Positions 52,884 through 60,394 of a stretch of DNA of 64,000 nt are shown here, piece after piece. Position 1 is the first letter of the stretch, and the number at the start of each line of letters is the position of its first letter. This stretch comes from Micromonospora tulbaghiae (GTDB lineage: Bacteria > Actinomycetota > Actinomycetes > Mycobacteriales > Micromonosporaceae). Made by a program: the position numbers and the translations under genes. Location of the stretch: NCBI RefSeq assembly GCF_900091605.1, contig NZ_FMCQ01000001.1, forward strand, positions 248,001-312,000, in the 5' to 3' direction. Below the pieces are notes generated by a model, which worked only from the letters and a program-made list of their open reading frames with translations, ran no database searches and was not told where the DNA came from.

Positions 52884-52923
52884 TTCCCAAGCTGACAGTG
52901 CGGGTTCGATTCCCGTCACCCGC
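52884..52923 (+). repeat. att-like direct repeat, right copy (tRNA-Gly 3' fragment)
   Basis: Exact 40-bp copy of 51553-51592, followed by GCCA where the tRNA has TCCA. There is no 5' half, so it is not a tRNA gene. It marks the other end of a 1.33-kb insertion. Confidence 0.85.
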
Positions 52924-52964
52924 GCCAGCGCCCGGCAGGCACACTGGCGGGCACCGATGCGCAG

Positions 52965-53084
52965 GTGCGCCACGAGTACCGGACGTTGCTCGCGGACCTG
53001 ATGCGGCGGCTCGCCGCCTGGGCCGCTCACGCGCCCCGGGACGCCGCCGAGGCCAAGGCGGACCTCCGGAGGCGGCCGAGGTGA
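52965..53084 (+). pseudogene. Short ORF or gene remnant next to the right att repeat
   Basis: 39 residues if GTG at 52965 is used (VRHEYRTLLADLMRRLAAWA, then AHAPRDAAEAKADLRRRPR). The frame stays open upstream to the tRNA fragment, so it may be the 3' stub of a gene cut by an insertion. Composition is gene-like and helical. No Shine-Dalgarno and no known family. Confidence 0.35.
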
Positions 53085-53088
53085 GACG

Positions 53089-53094
53089 TACCAT
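53089..53094 (+). promoter_or_regulatory. Candidate -10 of the AraC gene (leaderless)
   Basis: TACCAT ends 6 nt before the GTG at 53101; no Shine-Dalgarno is present. Confidence 0.3.
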
Positions 53095-53100
53095 CGTGAT

Positions 53101-53946
53101 GTGCGACCTACCGCGCCGGTGCCCTCCGGTTCGCCCGCTTGGGACATCGCGGTCCCGGCACGACCGGGCCGGTTGGCGGGGGTCACCATGGCGGGTTTCA
53201 GCGATCGGGCTGACGCCCTGGTCGAGGTCGAGGTCGTGCCGCACCCCGCTCTCATGGTGATCTTCGACCTCGGCGATCAGCCGCTCGTCGTCGACGACGG
53301 TGCCGGACGGCAACAGCGAGGCTGCGTCACCGCCGGGCTCGCGCCACCCCACGGTGCTCGGGGACGAGGCCGGGCCGGAAGCTTCGCGTGCCTTCAGGTG
53401 CGGCTGTCGCCTGTGATCGCGTACGCGGTCCTGGGTGCCGCATCGGAGCTGAGCGGGGCCGTGACAGCCCTCGACGACCTCTGGGGGCGAGACACCGTGC
53501 GCATCCAGGAGCGGCTGCGCGCCGCGCGATCCTGGGACGACCGGTTCGCGATCGCCGAGGTGGAGCTGGCCCGACGTCAGGAGGCGGCCCGCGCGGTCGA
53601 TGCGGAGGTCGCCTTCTGCTGGAGGCGGATGGTGGCCGGCGGGGGACAAGGGCGGGTCGAGCGGCTGGCGGCCGAGGTCGGATGGAGCCGCAAACGGCTG
53701 TGGACGCGGTTCCGGTCCCAGGTCGGACTCACCCCCAAGCGCGCCGCCCAGCTCATCCGGTTCGATCGTGCGGCCCATCGCCTCGCCGCGGGTCACAGCG
53801 CCGCAGCGGCGGCGGCGGACAGCGGTTACGCCGACCAGTCGCACCTCCACCGCGACGTCATGACCTTCACCGGAGCGACGCCCGCGACCGTGGCACGCGC
53901 ACCGTTCCTCGCCGTCGACGATGTCGCCTGGCCCGTCGGGCCCTGA
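53101..53946 (+). CDS. AraC-family transcriptional regulator
   Basis: 281 residues. N-terminal DUF6597-like sensing half (VEVEVVPHPALMVIFDLGDQPLVV, about 40-65). The C-terminal HTH pair is at about 185-275: GRVERLAAEVGWSRKRLWTRF for the first helix-turn-helix and FDRAAHRLAAGHSAAAAAADSGYADQSHLHRDVMTFTGATP for the second, the AraC signature. It precedes an alpha/beta hydrolase gene in the same direction with a 99-bp gap. That gap contains two CACCGGC direct repeats near 53979-53991 and may be its target. The effector is unknown. Confidence 0.88.
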   Translation: MRPTAPVPSGSPAWDIAVPARPGRLAGVTMAGFSDRADALVEVEVVPHPALMVIFDLGDQPLVVDDGAGRQQRGCVTAGLAPPHGARGRGRAGSFACLQVRLSPVIAYAVLGAASELSGAVTALDDLWGRDTVRIQERLRAARSWDDRFAIAEVELARRQEAARAVDAEVAFCWRRMVAGGGQGRVERLAAEVGWSRKRLWTRFRSQVGLTPKRAAQLIRFDRAAHRLAAGHSAAAAAADSGYADQSHLHRDVMTFTGATPATVARAPFLAVDDVAWPVGP

Positions 53947-54045
53947 CGCCCAGGCCGTGTGCGGCCCGTCGTGACATTCGTTCAATCCACCGGCATGCAC
54001 CGGCTGTGACAGTGAGTCCACAGCTTCTGCACCCCGGAGGACACC

Positions 54046-55008
54046 ATGAGAGGCAAGGCCCCACTGGGCACCCGGCTCCTGAGGGACACCCTGGACTGGG
54101 AGGCTCTGACCGACGAGCAGGTGATCGCCGCGCGCGAGAAGGCCAACCGCGTGGCATCGTCTCGTGCCGCACGGATCATCACCGGCCTTCCGGACCGCCG
54201 CGCACGCATCGAGGACACCTCGGTCGATCTTCCGGGTCGCCGCCTGACGCTGCGGGTACACCGACCGAAGGGAACCGGCCGGAAGCTGCCCCTGGTCGTC
54301 TCGTTCCACGGGGGAGGTTTCTTCGCGGGTACCGCTGCTCAGAACGACTGGCTCAACAGCCACGTCGCGGCCCGGTGCCCGGCGGTGGTCGTCTCGGTGG
54401 AATACCGCCTTGCCCCGGAGCACCCGCTGCCCCAGCCGATCGACGACGGCTACGACACCGTCGTCCGGCTCGTCGAAGATGCCGCCCGGTGGGGTGTCGA
54501 TCCCGCGGCCGTCGCGGTCATGGGCGAGAGCGCCGGTGGCACGATCGCCGGACTCATCGCCCTGCGCGCCCGCAAGGACGGCCCACCACTACGTGCACAG
54601 GCGCTGATCTACCCGGGCACGGACTGGACGGAGAGCATGACCGAGTACCCCTCCGTCACGGAAAACGCCGACAATCCCACTCTGTCGGTGTCCCGGCTAC
54701 GCGCGGCCCGCAAGGTGAGCGTGCCACCCACCCTCGACCCGCGCGGTGTGTCACCACTCAAGTTCGACAACCTCGCCGGACTGCCACCGACACTGGTCGT
54801 CACAGCCGCACTGGACCCGCTGGCCGATCAGGGAAGCCGCTACGTCGAACGACTTCGCGGGGACGGCACCGACGCTCGCCTGACCTGCTACCCGAGGGCC
54901 ACCCACACCTTCCTGAGCATTCCTGGTCTGGTGCCGGCCGCCCGGCCGGCGCGCCGCGAGCTAGTCGCCTTCCTGCGCAGCCATCTTCATCCGGTGCCGG
55001 GGAGCTGA
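54046..55008 (+). CDS. Alpha/beta hydrolase, hormone-sensitive-lipase-like esterase
   Basis: 320 residues. Oxyanion-hole motif HGGGFFAGT (about 87-95), nucleophile elbow GESAGGTIAG (Ser near 163), catalytic Asp in AALDPLADQG (about 250) and His in RATHTFLS (about 287). This is the HSL/esterase-lipase family acting on short acyl esters. GGAGGACACC precedes the ATG at a normal distance. No signal peptide, so intracellular. Probably under the upstream AraC protein. A terminator hairpin follows. Confidence 0.92.
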   Translation: MRGKAPLGTRLLRDTLDWEALTDEQVIAAREKANRVASSRAARIITGLPDRRARIEDTSVDLPGRRLTLRVHRPKGTGRKLPLVVSFHGGGFFAGTAAQNDWLNSHVAARCPAVVVSVEYRLAPEHPLPQPIDDGYDTVVRLVEDAARWGVDPAAVAVMGESAGGTIAGLIALRARKDGPPLRAQALIYPGTDWTESMTEYPSVTENADNPTLSVSRLRAARKVSVPPTLDPRGVSPLKFDNLAGLPPTLVVTAALDPLADQGSRYVERLRGDGTDARLTCYPRATHTFLSIPGLVPAARPARRELVAFLRSHLHPVPGS

Positions 55009-55027
55009 GACCGAGGACAGACATGAG

Positions 55028-55054
55028 AGGGCCCTGGTCAGGAACCAGGGCCTC
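55028..55054 (+). terminator. Terminator after the esterase gene
   Basis: GCCCTGGT (55031-55038) pairs with ACCAGGGC (55044-55051) across CAGGA; one or two more pairs extend the base. Shares the CCCTGGTCAGGA string with the tRNA-Gly terminator. Confidence 0.7.
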
Positions 55055-55085
55055 GACGTCACTCGGACCACGGCTCCAACGTGAA

Positions 55086-55118
55086 GCCCCAGCTCAGGAC
55101 AGGTTTCCTGGCTGGGGC
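55086..55118 (-). terminator. Terminator hairpin near the 3' end of the 55227 gene
   Basis: GCCCCAGC/GCTGGGGC (8 bp) plus an inner CAGGA/TCCTG stem with a bulged T, the same fold as the tRNA-Gly terminator. Orientation cannot be fixed; it may serve either convergent gene. Confidence 0.65.
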
Positions 55119-55226
55119 CTCAGTCGTCGTTACCGCTTCTTGCGCCGGCCGTGCCCGGAACATCGGATGACGCAATGCGCCGTGCGCGTTCAGGCCGAGT
55201 GTCCGACGCGTCACCGCGAAGGGCTG

Positions 55227-55961
55227 TCAGGCCCACCGCTCGGGATCGGACAGGCCGAGCCGGCGGACGTCGTCGAGCAGTTCGACCGATGCGTTGTGCT
55301 CCCGCAGTGCGCCGGGCGCGTGTCGGACGACAAACAGTTGCAGGGCGGGAACCCACGTGTCGACGTCGTGCCAACTCGGCCACGGGAGCGCGTTGCCCCG
55401 CAGGTCGTACATCCACTCATCCACAGCCTCGACCAGCCGCCGGCGGGTCACCTCGTCGACCAGAGCCTCTGTCCAGGCTGCCAGCCACGGGTTGAACTTG
55501 ATGGTCGCCTCGGCGAGGAAGGAGAGGCCGTCATGGGCGGACACCTTCGCGTCGGGCTCGACCAGTACATGCAGCCACCAGGCGTTCAGAAACTCCCGCA
55601 GGGCGTCCTGCTGTCCGGCGGGCCACTCCTGCCAGCGGGCGGTGGCGAAGAAGTATCCAAGGCCAGGCGCTCCGGTCCGGGAAATTGCATCGCCCGCCAC
55701 GAGGTGCTGGGTCAGCTGCGGCAGGATCCGGCGCAGCAGCGGGCCGGGATAGTGCCAGTCCGCGGTGCCGTATGTCCGGCCGAGCAGGTCATCGTCGAGC
55801 GGCACGTCCGGCGTCTTCAGCAGTGCCAGCTCCTCCGCGCTGCCCCAGTGGCACTCGCAGTTGGACTCCTGCTCGTGGGCCGTCATGCCCTGGAACGCGA
55901 CGGCCACACCGGCCAGCGCCTCGTCGAGGAGGCCGCGTATCTCAGTCCGATCGGGGATCAC
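55227..55961 (-). CDS. Hypothetical protein, 244 residues
   Basis: Not recognised as a named family. Soluble, acidic, Trp-rich: CECHWGSAEELALLKTPD (about 35-52), YGTADWHYPGPLLRRILPQL, FFATARWQEWPAGQQDALREFL and WWLHVLVEP. The two Cys and His near the N-terminus (CECH) could be a metal site. Helical throughout, no membrane segment or signal. GC is a little lower than the core genes. Neighbours give no pathway; terminators bound it on the downstream side. Confidence 0.7.
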   Translation of the reverse strand: MIPDRTEIRGLLDEALAGVAVAFQGMTAHEQESNCECHWGSAEELALLKTPDVPLDDDLLGRTYGTADWHYPGPLLRRILPQLTQHLVAGDAISRTGAPGLGYFFATARWQEWPAGQQDALREFLNAWWLHVLVEPDAKVSAHDGLSFLAEATIKFNPWLAAWTEALVDEVTRRRLVEAVDEWMYDLRGNALPWPSWHDVDTWVPALQLFVVRHAPGALREHNASVELLDDVRRLGLSDPERWA

Positions 55962-56116
55962 GGCGAATCCGCCTTCGAGGACTCCGGAGGTGTACGCCTG
56001 CCGAAGAGAATGATCTTACGGGCAGTCTCAGGTCGCTGGTTCCTCGGAGTCGGCGATGAGTTGCGGATCGTTGACGGGTCTGACGGGGGACAAGCGGAAA
56101 CCGGAGGAGCAGACCC

Positions 56117-56728
56117 ATGGGCAAGTTGATCGTTACCGAGTTCCTGACCCTCGACGGGGTGGCGCAGGCTCCCGGCGAACCCGACGAGGACCGCGAGGGC
56201 GGCTTCAGCCACGGCGGCTGGCAGATGCCGCTGCTCGACGAGGAGTCCGGCGCGGTGATGTTCCAGCAGGCGAGCAGCATGGACGCGCTGCTGCTGGGCC
56301 GCAAGACGTACGACATCTTCGCCGGCTACTGGCCGAAGGCGCCCGCGGACATCCCCTTCACCGGGCTGCTCAACGGCGTGCCCAAGTACGTGGCCAGCCG
56401 GACGCTCGCCGAACCGCTGGACTGGGCGAACTCGTCGCTGGTAAACGGTGACCTGGCCGAGCGCGTCACCGAGATGAAGGCCCGCCACGACGAGGTCCAC
56501 GTGATCGGCAGCCTGGACCTGGCGCAGTCGCTGCTGCGCCTCGGCCTGGTCGACCGGCTCCACCTCTGGCTGTATCCGGTCGTGCTCGGCACCGGCAAGC
56601 GCCTGTTCGGCGAGGGGACGGTGCCGAGTGCGCTGCGGCTCACCGAGTCGGTCACCCACGCGCACGGCACGCTGCAACTGACGTACGAGCCGGCCGGCGC
56701 GCCCGCCTACGGGGACGCGGCCGCGTAG
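56117..56728 (+). CDS. Dihydrofolate reductase-like (RibD C-terminal) family protein
   Basis: 203 residues. RibD_C/DHFR-like fold: KLIVTEFLTLDGVAQAPG at the start, MDALLLGRKTYDIFAGYWP (about 55-73, NADPH site), DEVHVIGSLDLAQSLLRLGL (about 117-136) and LWLYPVVLGTGKRLFGEG (about 142-160). The DHFR catalytic carboxylate set is not complete, so it is likely a general NADPH-dependent reductase of the YwjB/YyaP group rather than a true folate enzyme. GGAGGAGC precedes the ATG. Its end overlaps the convergent acetyltransferase gene by 22 bp. Confidence 0.9.
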   Translation: MGKLIVTEFLTLDGVAQAPGEPDEDREGGFSHGGWQMPLLDEESGAVMFQQASSMDALLLGRKTYDIFAGYWPKAPADIPFTGLLNGVPKYVASRTLAEPLDWANSSLVNGDLAERVTEMKARHDEVHVIGSLDLAQSLLRLGLVDRLHLWLYPVVLGTGKRLFGEGTVPSALRLTESVTHAHGTLQLTYEPAGAPAYGDAAA

Positions 56729-57228
56729 GGCGCCCGGAGGTCGAGCGCGTGCCGCAGGCCGGGCTCCCCGTCCAGATCCACCTCGCAGTCGGACACCCCG
56801 CCGTCGAGCACGAAACCGGCACGCCGGAGCACCGCCAGTGAGGCCGGGTTCGCCAGCGCCGCCGAGGCGACCAGCCGGCGCAGCCCGTACTCGGTGCGGG
56901 CCAGTTCGCACACGCGCCGTACGCCTTCACCGGCGAGCCCGCGCCCGGCGGCGCGCTCGGCCACCCGGTAGCCCAGCTCGGCGCTGCCGCCTGCGACGTC
57001 GACCAGGTTGAACCGCCCGAGCACGGTGCCGTGGTCGCCGACCAGCACGTGGAAGTGGCAGGTGCCGCGTTCCTGCTCGTCCAGCAGGGCCGCGTGCCGG
57101 GCGGCGTACCCGGTGAAGTAGTCGTCGCCCCGGTCGGGGACGTACCGGGCGAAGTACGCCCGGTTCTCCCGCTCGAACCGCAGCACGGCGGGTGCGTGGT
57201 GGGCGGCGAGTCGTTCCAGCTCCGGCAT
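56707..57228 (-). CDS. GNAT-family N-acetyltransferase (RimJ/RimL-like)
   Basis: 173 residues. Acetyl-CoA-binding motif in ELGYRVAERAAGRGLAGEGVRR (about 84-105, R/Q-x2-G-x-G/A type) and the C-terminal NPASLAVLRRAGFVLDGG (about 126-143). The N-terminal FERENRAYFARYVPDRGDDYF resembles ribosomal-protein-alanine acetyltransferase relatives. Substrate unknown. ATG at 57228 lies 9 bp after the stop of the VOC gene on the same strand, so they are probably one transcript. Confidence 0.88.
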   Translation of the reverse strand: MPELERLAAHHAPAVLRFERENRAYFARYVPDRGDDYFTGYAARHAALLDEQERGTCHFHVLVGDHGTVLGRFNLVDVAGGSAELGYRVAERAAGRGLAGEGVRRVCELARTEYGLRRLVASAALANPASLAVLRRAGFVLDGGVSDCEVDLDGEPGLRHALDLRAPYAAASP

Positions 57229-57237
57229 CGGGCCAGG

Positions 57238-57633
57238 TTAGGCGCCGGCCGGGTAGGAGCGCAGTTCGATTGTGTTGCCGTCCGGGTCGCTGACGTAGAT
57301 CGAGGTGCCGGTGCCGCGCGCGCCGAAGCGCGGTACCGGGCCGGTCAGCACGGTGAAGACCCCGGAGTCGACCACCCGCTGCCAGTCGACCGGCTCGACC
57401 ACCAGGCAGAAGTGGTCCACGTTGGACCCGTCCGGCTCGCCCCGTACCAGGTCGATGATGGTGCCGGCGTCGACGCGTACGGACGGGAAGGGCACCTCGC
57501 CGGCCCGCCACCTGTCGACCCGCACCGGGGCCAGGCCGAGCGTGCCGCAGTAGAAGTCGAGCGAGCGTTCGACGTCGCTCACCGCGAGCACGAGGTGGTC
57601 GAAACCGGTCACCGTCACGAGATCGTTGTGCAT
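57238..57633 (-). CDS. VOC-family (glyoxalase/bleomycin resistance-type) protein
   Basis: 131 residues. Two beta-alpha-beta3 modules: TGFDHLVLAVSDVERSLDFYCGTLGL (metal-ligand His near 12) and NVDHFCLVVEPVDWQRVVDSG (second His near 70), ending YVSDPDGNTIELRSY with the Glu ligand near 123. This matches the metal-binding H-H-E set of VOC dioxygenases and lyases. ATG 57633 is preferred over the longer frame. It is divergent from a LysR gene with a T-N9-A-type repeat between them, so LysR control is likely. Confidence 0.9.
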   Translation of the reverse strand: MHNDLVTVTGFDHLVLAVSDVERSLDFYCGTLGLAPVRVDRWRAGEVPFPSVRVDAGTIIDLVRGEPDGSNVDHFCLVVEPVDWQRVVDSGVFTVLTGPVPRFGARGTGTSIYVSDPDGNTIELRSYPAGA

Positions 57634-57687
57634 GCCGTCAACCCTGGTCCGCCGCGACGCCGGGACCAAGCCCGATCCGGACTACGA

Positions 57688-57708
57688 TCGTTGACCCGCA
57701 GGCAACGA
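57688..57708. promoter_or_regulatory. LysR-type operator candidate
   Basis: TCGTTG and CAACGA are perfect 6-bp arms around 9 bp in the 88-bp gap between the VOC gene and the LysR gene, matching the LysR box layout. A TACGAT -10-like box abuts it. Confidence 0.45.
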
Positions 57709-57721
57709 CGGAGGTGCTCCG

Positions 57722-58615
57722 GTGCTGGAGCGGTACGAGATCGAGACGTTCCTGACCCTGGCCGAGGAACTGCACTTCGGGCGGACCGCCGAGCGGCTGC
57801 GGGTGAGCACCGGCCGGGTCAGCCACGTGGTGCGCAAGCTGGAACGCCGCATCGGCGCGCCGCTGTTCGAGCGCACCAGCCGGGTCGTCCGGCTCACCCC
57901 GATCGGCGCCCGCCTGGCCGAGGAGATGCGCCCGCTGGTGGCCGGCGTCGAGGCGGCGGTGCAGCGGGCCGTGGACGCCGGGCGCGGGCTCACCGGCGAG
58001 CTGCGGGTGGCGTACGTCGGTGAGTCGACAGCGCCGGTGCTGCTGCGCGCGGTGGCCCGGTTCACCGAGCGCCACCCGGACCGCGAGGTGCACGTGCACG
58101 AGGCGCCGCTGGCCAGCACCCGGTCGAGTCTGCTGGACGGCACGATCGACGTGCTGATCGCCTCGTACCCCTTCGACGGCATGGCGAACGGCCCGGTGCT
58201 GATGCGCGAACGCCGGGTGCTCGCGGTCGCCGCCGGCCATCCGCTCGCGGCCGAGGAGTCGGTGTCGCTGGAGGTGCTCGGCGACCATCCGGTGGTGCAG
58301 TACCCGGCGATGACCTCTGCCGCGTTCAAGCAGGACCGCACGCCGGACCGCACCCCGGCGGGCCGCCCGGTGCCGAGAGGGCCGGTGGGCGCCAGCTTCT
58401 CCGAGATGCTCGCGCTCGTCGCGCTGGGGCGCGGGGTGCTGCCGGTGGGCGAGCAGACCCGCCAGTTCTACGCCCGTCCCGACCTCGCCTACGTGCCGAT
58501 CCACGACGCGCCGCCGATCTGTCGCGGTCCGGTGTGGCCGGCCGGGAACACCACTTCCCGGGTACGCGAGTTCGTCCGCGCGGCGGCCGACGCCAACCCG
58601 CTGCCGCCGGACTGA
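57722..58615 (+). CDS. LysR-family transcriptional regulator
   Basis: 297 residues. N-terminal winged HTH: YEIETFLTLAEELHFGRTAERLRVSTGRVSHVVRKLE, residues about 4-40, with the usual LFERTSRVVRLT wing. The effector domain (about 88-290) is of the PBP type: LTGELRVAYVGESTAPVLL and RERRVLAVAAGHPLA. GGAGG lies before the GTG start. It is divergent from the VOC/GNAT pair, the usual arrangement for a LysR target. Effector unknown. Confidence 0.92.
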   Translation: MLERYEIETFLTLAEELHFGRTAERLRVSTGRVSHVVRKLERRIGAPLFERTSRVVRLTPIGARLAEEMRPLVAGVEAAVQRAVDAGRGLTGELRVAYVGESTAPVLLRAVARFTERHPDREVHVHEAPLASTRSSLLDGTIDVLIASYPFDGMANGPVLMRERRVLAVAAGHPLAAEESVSLEVLGDHPVVQYPAMTSAAFKQDRTPDRTPAGRPVPRGPVGASFSEMLALVALGRGVLPVGEQTRQFYARPDLAYVPIHDAPPICRGPVWPAGNTTSRVREFVRAAADANPLPPD

Positions 58616-58647
58616 CCGTGTCGTACCCGGGTGGCAGCATCGGCGGG

Positions 58648-59214
58648 ATGCGGGACGAGATCCGGGCACTGGTCGACGAGCTGACACCCGGTGACGAGCA
58701 GGAGGCGCGGCACCGGGAGGCGGCGCTGGCCTGGCTCGCCGCCACGGAGGACATCTTCCGCCGGGCCAAGCCGCGTACGCCGTCGCCGCATCTGGTCGCG
58801 TACTTCCTGCTCCGCGACCCGGCCGACGGCGCGGTGCTGCTGGTCGACCACCGTCTCGCGGGCATGTGGCTGCCGAGCGGCGGTCACGTCGAGCCCGGCG
58901 AGCACCCGGCCGACACGGTGCGCCGCGAGCTGCGGGAGGAGCTGGGCGTGGCGGCGGTCTTCGCGCCGCCGTTCGGCGAGCGCCCGGCGTTCCTCACCGT
59001 CACCGAGACGGTCGGCCCGCCGGAGCAGCGGCACACCGACGTCAGCCTCTGGTACGTGCTGTCCGCCCACCGTGACCAGCGGTTCACGCCCGATCCGGTG
59101 GAGTTCGCCGGCATCCGCTGGTGGACGACGGCCGAGGTGGCCGAGGCGCCGGCCGGCACGATCGAGCCGCACCTGGGCCGGATGCTGACCAAACTGGCGG
59201 CAGCGACGCCTTGA
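58648..59214 (+). CDS. NUDIX hydrolase
   Basis: 188 residues from ATG 58648 (GTG 58618 in frame would add ten). The Nudix box is complete: GGHVEPGEHPADTVRRELRE followed by ELGV (about 78-100), giving the G-x5-E-x7-R-E-x2-E-E-x-G pattern with all metal-binding Glu. The N-terminal helical extension (RDEIRALVDELTPGDEQEAR) is typical of a actinomycete subgroup. It hydrolyses a nucleoside-diphosphate-linked substrate, not identified. Close to the LysR gene but separated by 32 bp and no clear joint role. Confidence 0.9.
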   Translation: MRDEIRALVDELTPGDEQEARHREAALAWLAATEDIFRRAKPRTPSPHLVAYFLLRDPADGAVLLVDHRLAGMWLPSGGHVEPGEHPADTVRRELREELGVAAVFAPPFGERPAFLTVTETVGPPEQRHTDVSLWYVLSAHRDQRFTPDPVEFAGIRWWTTAEVAEAPAGTIEPHLGRMLTKLAAATP

Positions 59215-59247
59215 CCCGTCCCCTGCGGCAAGGCCCAGCGTGATCAG

Positions 59248-59268
59248 TGCCGGTCGCGGTGACCGGCA
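59248..59268. promoter_or_regulatory. MerR-type operator candidate
   Basis: TGCCGGTC (59248-59255) and GACCGGCA (59261-59268) are perfect 8-bp arms around 5 bp, 22 bp before the MerR-PP2C start. The length suits autoregulation by a MerR protein. Confidence 0.45.
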
Positions 59269-59290
59269 CGAGGAGCGCGAGGGAGGCACG

Positions 59291-60343
59291 GTGCGACTGC
59301 TGACCATCGGCGCGTTCGCCCGGGCGGCCGGCCTGAGCGCCAAGGCGTTGCGCATCTACGACGACTGCGGGCTGCTGCCCCCGGCCGCGGTGGACCCGCA
59401 CTCGGGTTACCGCTACTACGCGCCGGAGCAGCTGGACCGGGCACGGCTGATCGCCGGGCTGCGCCGGGCCGGGATGCCGCTGGCCGAGATCCGTACCGTC
59501 TGCGGCCTGCCGCCCGCTGCCGCCGCCGAGGCGCTCGACGCCTGGTGGCGGCGGGTCAGCGCGGACACCGCGGCGCGCGGCCGGGCCGTCGCGCTCCTCG
59601 TCGACAGGCTCAGCGAGAGGGGCACCACCATGTCCGAGACCACCTTCCGGTACGCGGCGCGCTGCGAGACCGGCACGGTCCGCGACTCCAACGAGGACAC
59701 CGCGTACGCGAGCGCGTCGCTGCTCGCGGTCGCCGACGGCGTACGCGGTCCGGCCGGGTCCACCGCCAGCGCGGAGGCGGTGGACGCGCTGCGGCCGTTG
59801 GAGCAGGCGGACACGCCGCAGGCCGATCTGCTCGCCGCGCTGGCGGACGCGGTGACCGGGGCCGACCGGGCGGTACGCGCGCACGCCACCGACACCGACC
59901 AGCCCGCCACCACGCTCACCGCGCTCGTGCGGCGCGGCACCCGGCTCGCGCTGGTGCACGTCGGGGACAGCCGGGCGTACCTGCTGCGCGGCGGTGAGCT
60001 GTCCCGGCTGACCCAGGACCACACGTACGTGCAGACGCTCGTCGACCAGGGGCGGCTCACGCCGGCCGAGGCCGGGGCGCATCCGCAGCGGGCGCTGCTG
60101 GCCCGGGCGCTCGGCGCGGGCGCGGACGTGGAGGCGGACCTGGCGCTGCGTACGGCGCTGCCCGGAGACCGCTACCTGCTCTGCTCCGACGGCCTTTCGG
60201 CAGTGGTGGAGCCGGGCGCGCTGCACGCCGCGCTGGCGGAGGCGGACGACCCGGAGGCCGCCGTCGAGCGCCTGGTCGAGCTGGCGTACGCGGCCGGCGC
60301 GCCGGACAACATCGCCTGCGTGGTCGCCGATCTGGCGGCGTGA
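59291..60343 (+). CDS. MerR regulator fused to a PP2C protein phosphatase domain
   Basis: 350 residues from GTG 59291, GGGAGG 4-5 nt upstream. Residues 1-110: MerR HTH (IGAFARAAGLSAKALRIYDDCGLLPP and SGYRYYAPEQLDRARLIAGLRRAGMPLAEI). Residues about 118-350: PP2C domain resembling PstP, with VRDSNEDTAYA, VADGVRGPAG, TTLTALV, HVGDSRAYLLRGG, LCSDGLSAVV and GAPDNIACVV. The metal-binding Asp residues (VADG, CSDG, PDN) are kept, so activity is plausible, but the GMGG loop is GVRG. No membrane segment. It may be a DNA-binding phosphatase whose activity depends on a ligand or a kinase state; no precedent is claimed. A hairpin follows. Confidence 0.88.
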   Translation: MRLLTIGAFARAAGLSAKALRIYDDCGLLPPAAVDPHSGYRYYAPEQLDRARLIAGLRRAGMPLAEIRTVCGLPPAAAAEALDAWWRRVSADTAARGRAVALLVDRLSERGTTMSETTFRYAARCETGTVRDSNEDTAYASASLLAVADGVRGPAGSTASAEAVDALRPLEQADTPQADLLAALADAVTGADRAVRAHATDTDQPATTLTALVRRGTRLALVHVGDSRAYLLRGGELSRLTQDHTYVQTLVDQGRLTPAEAGAHPQRALLARALGAGADVEADLALRTALPGDRYLLCSDGLSAVVEPGALHAALAEADDPEAAVERLVELAYAAGAPDNIACVVADLAA

Positions 60344-60350
60344 TCCACCG

Positions 60351-60381
60351 CGACCCGGGTCGGGATGTCCGACCCGGGTCG
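60351..60381 (+). terminator. Terminator after the MerR-PP2C gene
   Basis: A perfect 13-bp stem, CGACCCGGGTCGG (60351-60363) with its complement at 60369-60381, loop of 5 nt. Each arm is itself palindromic (GACCCGGGTC), so it might also be a tandem operator for the next gene. Confidence 0.65.
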
Positions 60382-60387
60382 TACCCT
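60382..60387 (+). promoter_or_regulatory. Candidate -10 of the LLM oxidoreductase gene (leaderless)
   Basis: TACCCT ends 7 nt before the ATG at 60395, with no Shine-Dalgarno. Confidence 0.3.
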
Positions 60388-60394
60388 GGTGATC

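Noticed and set aside
53388-56129. 913-residue plus-strand frame
   Set aside because: Runs through the AraC gene, the esterase gene and the opposite gene at 55227; composition is that of a frame-shifted shadow.
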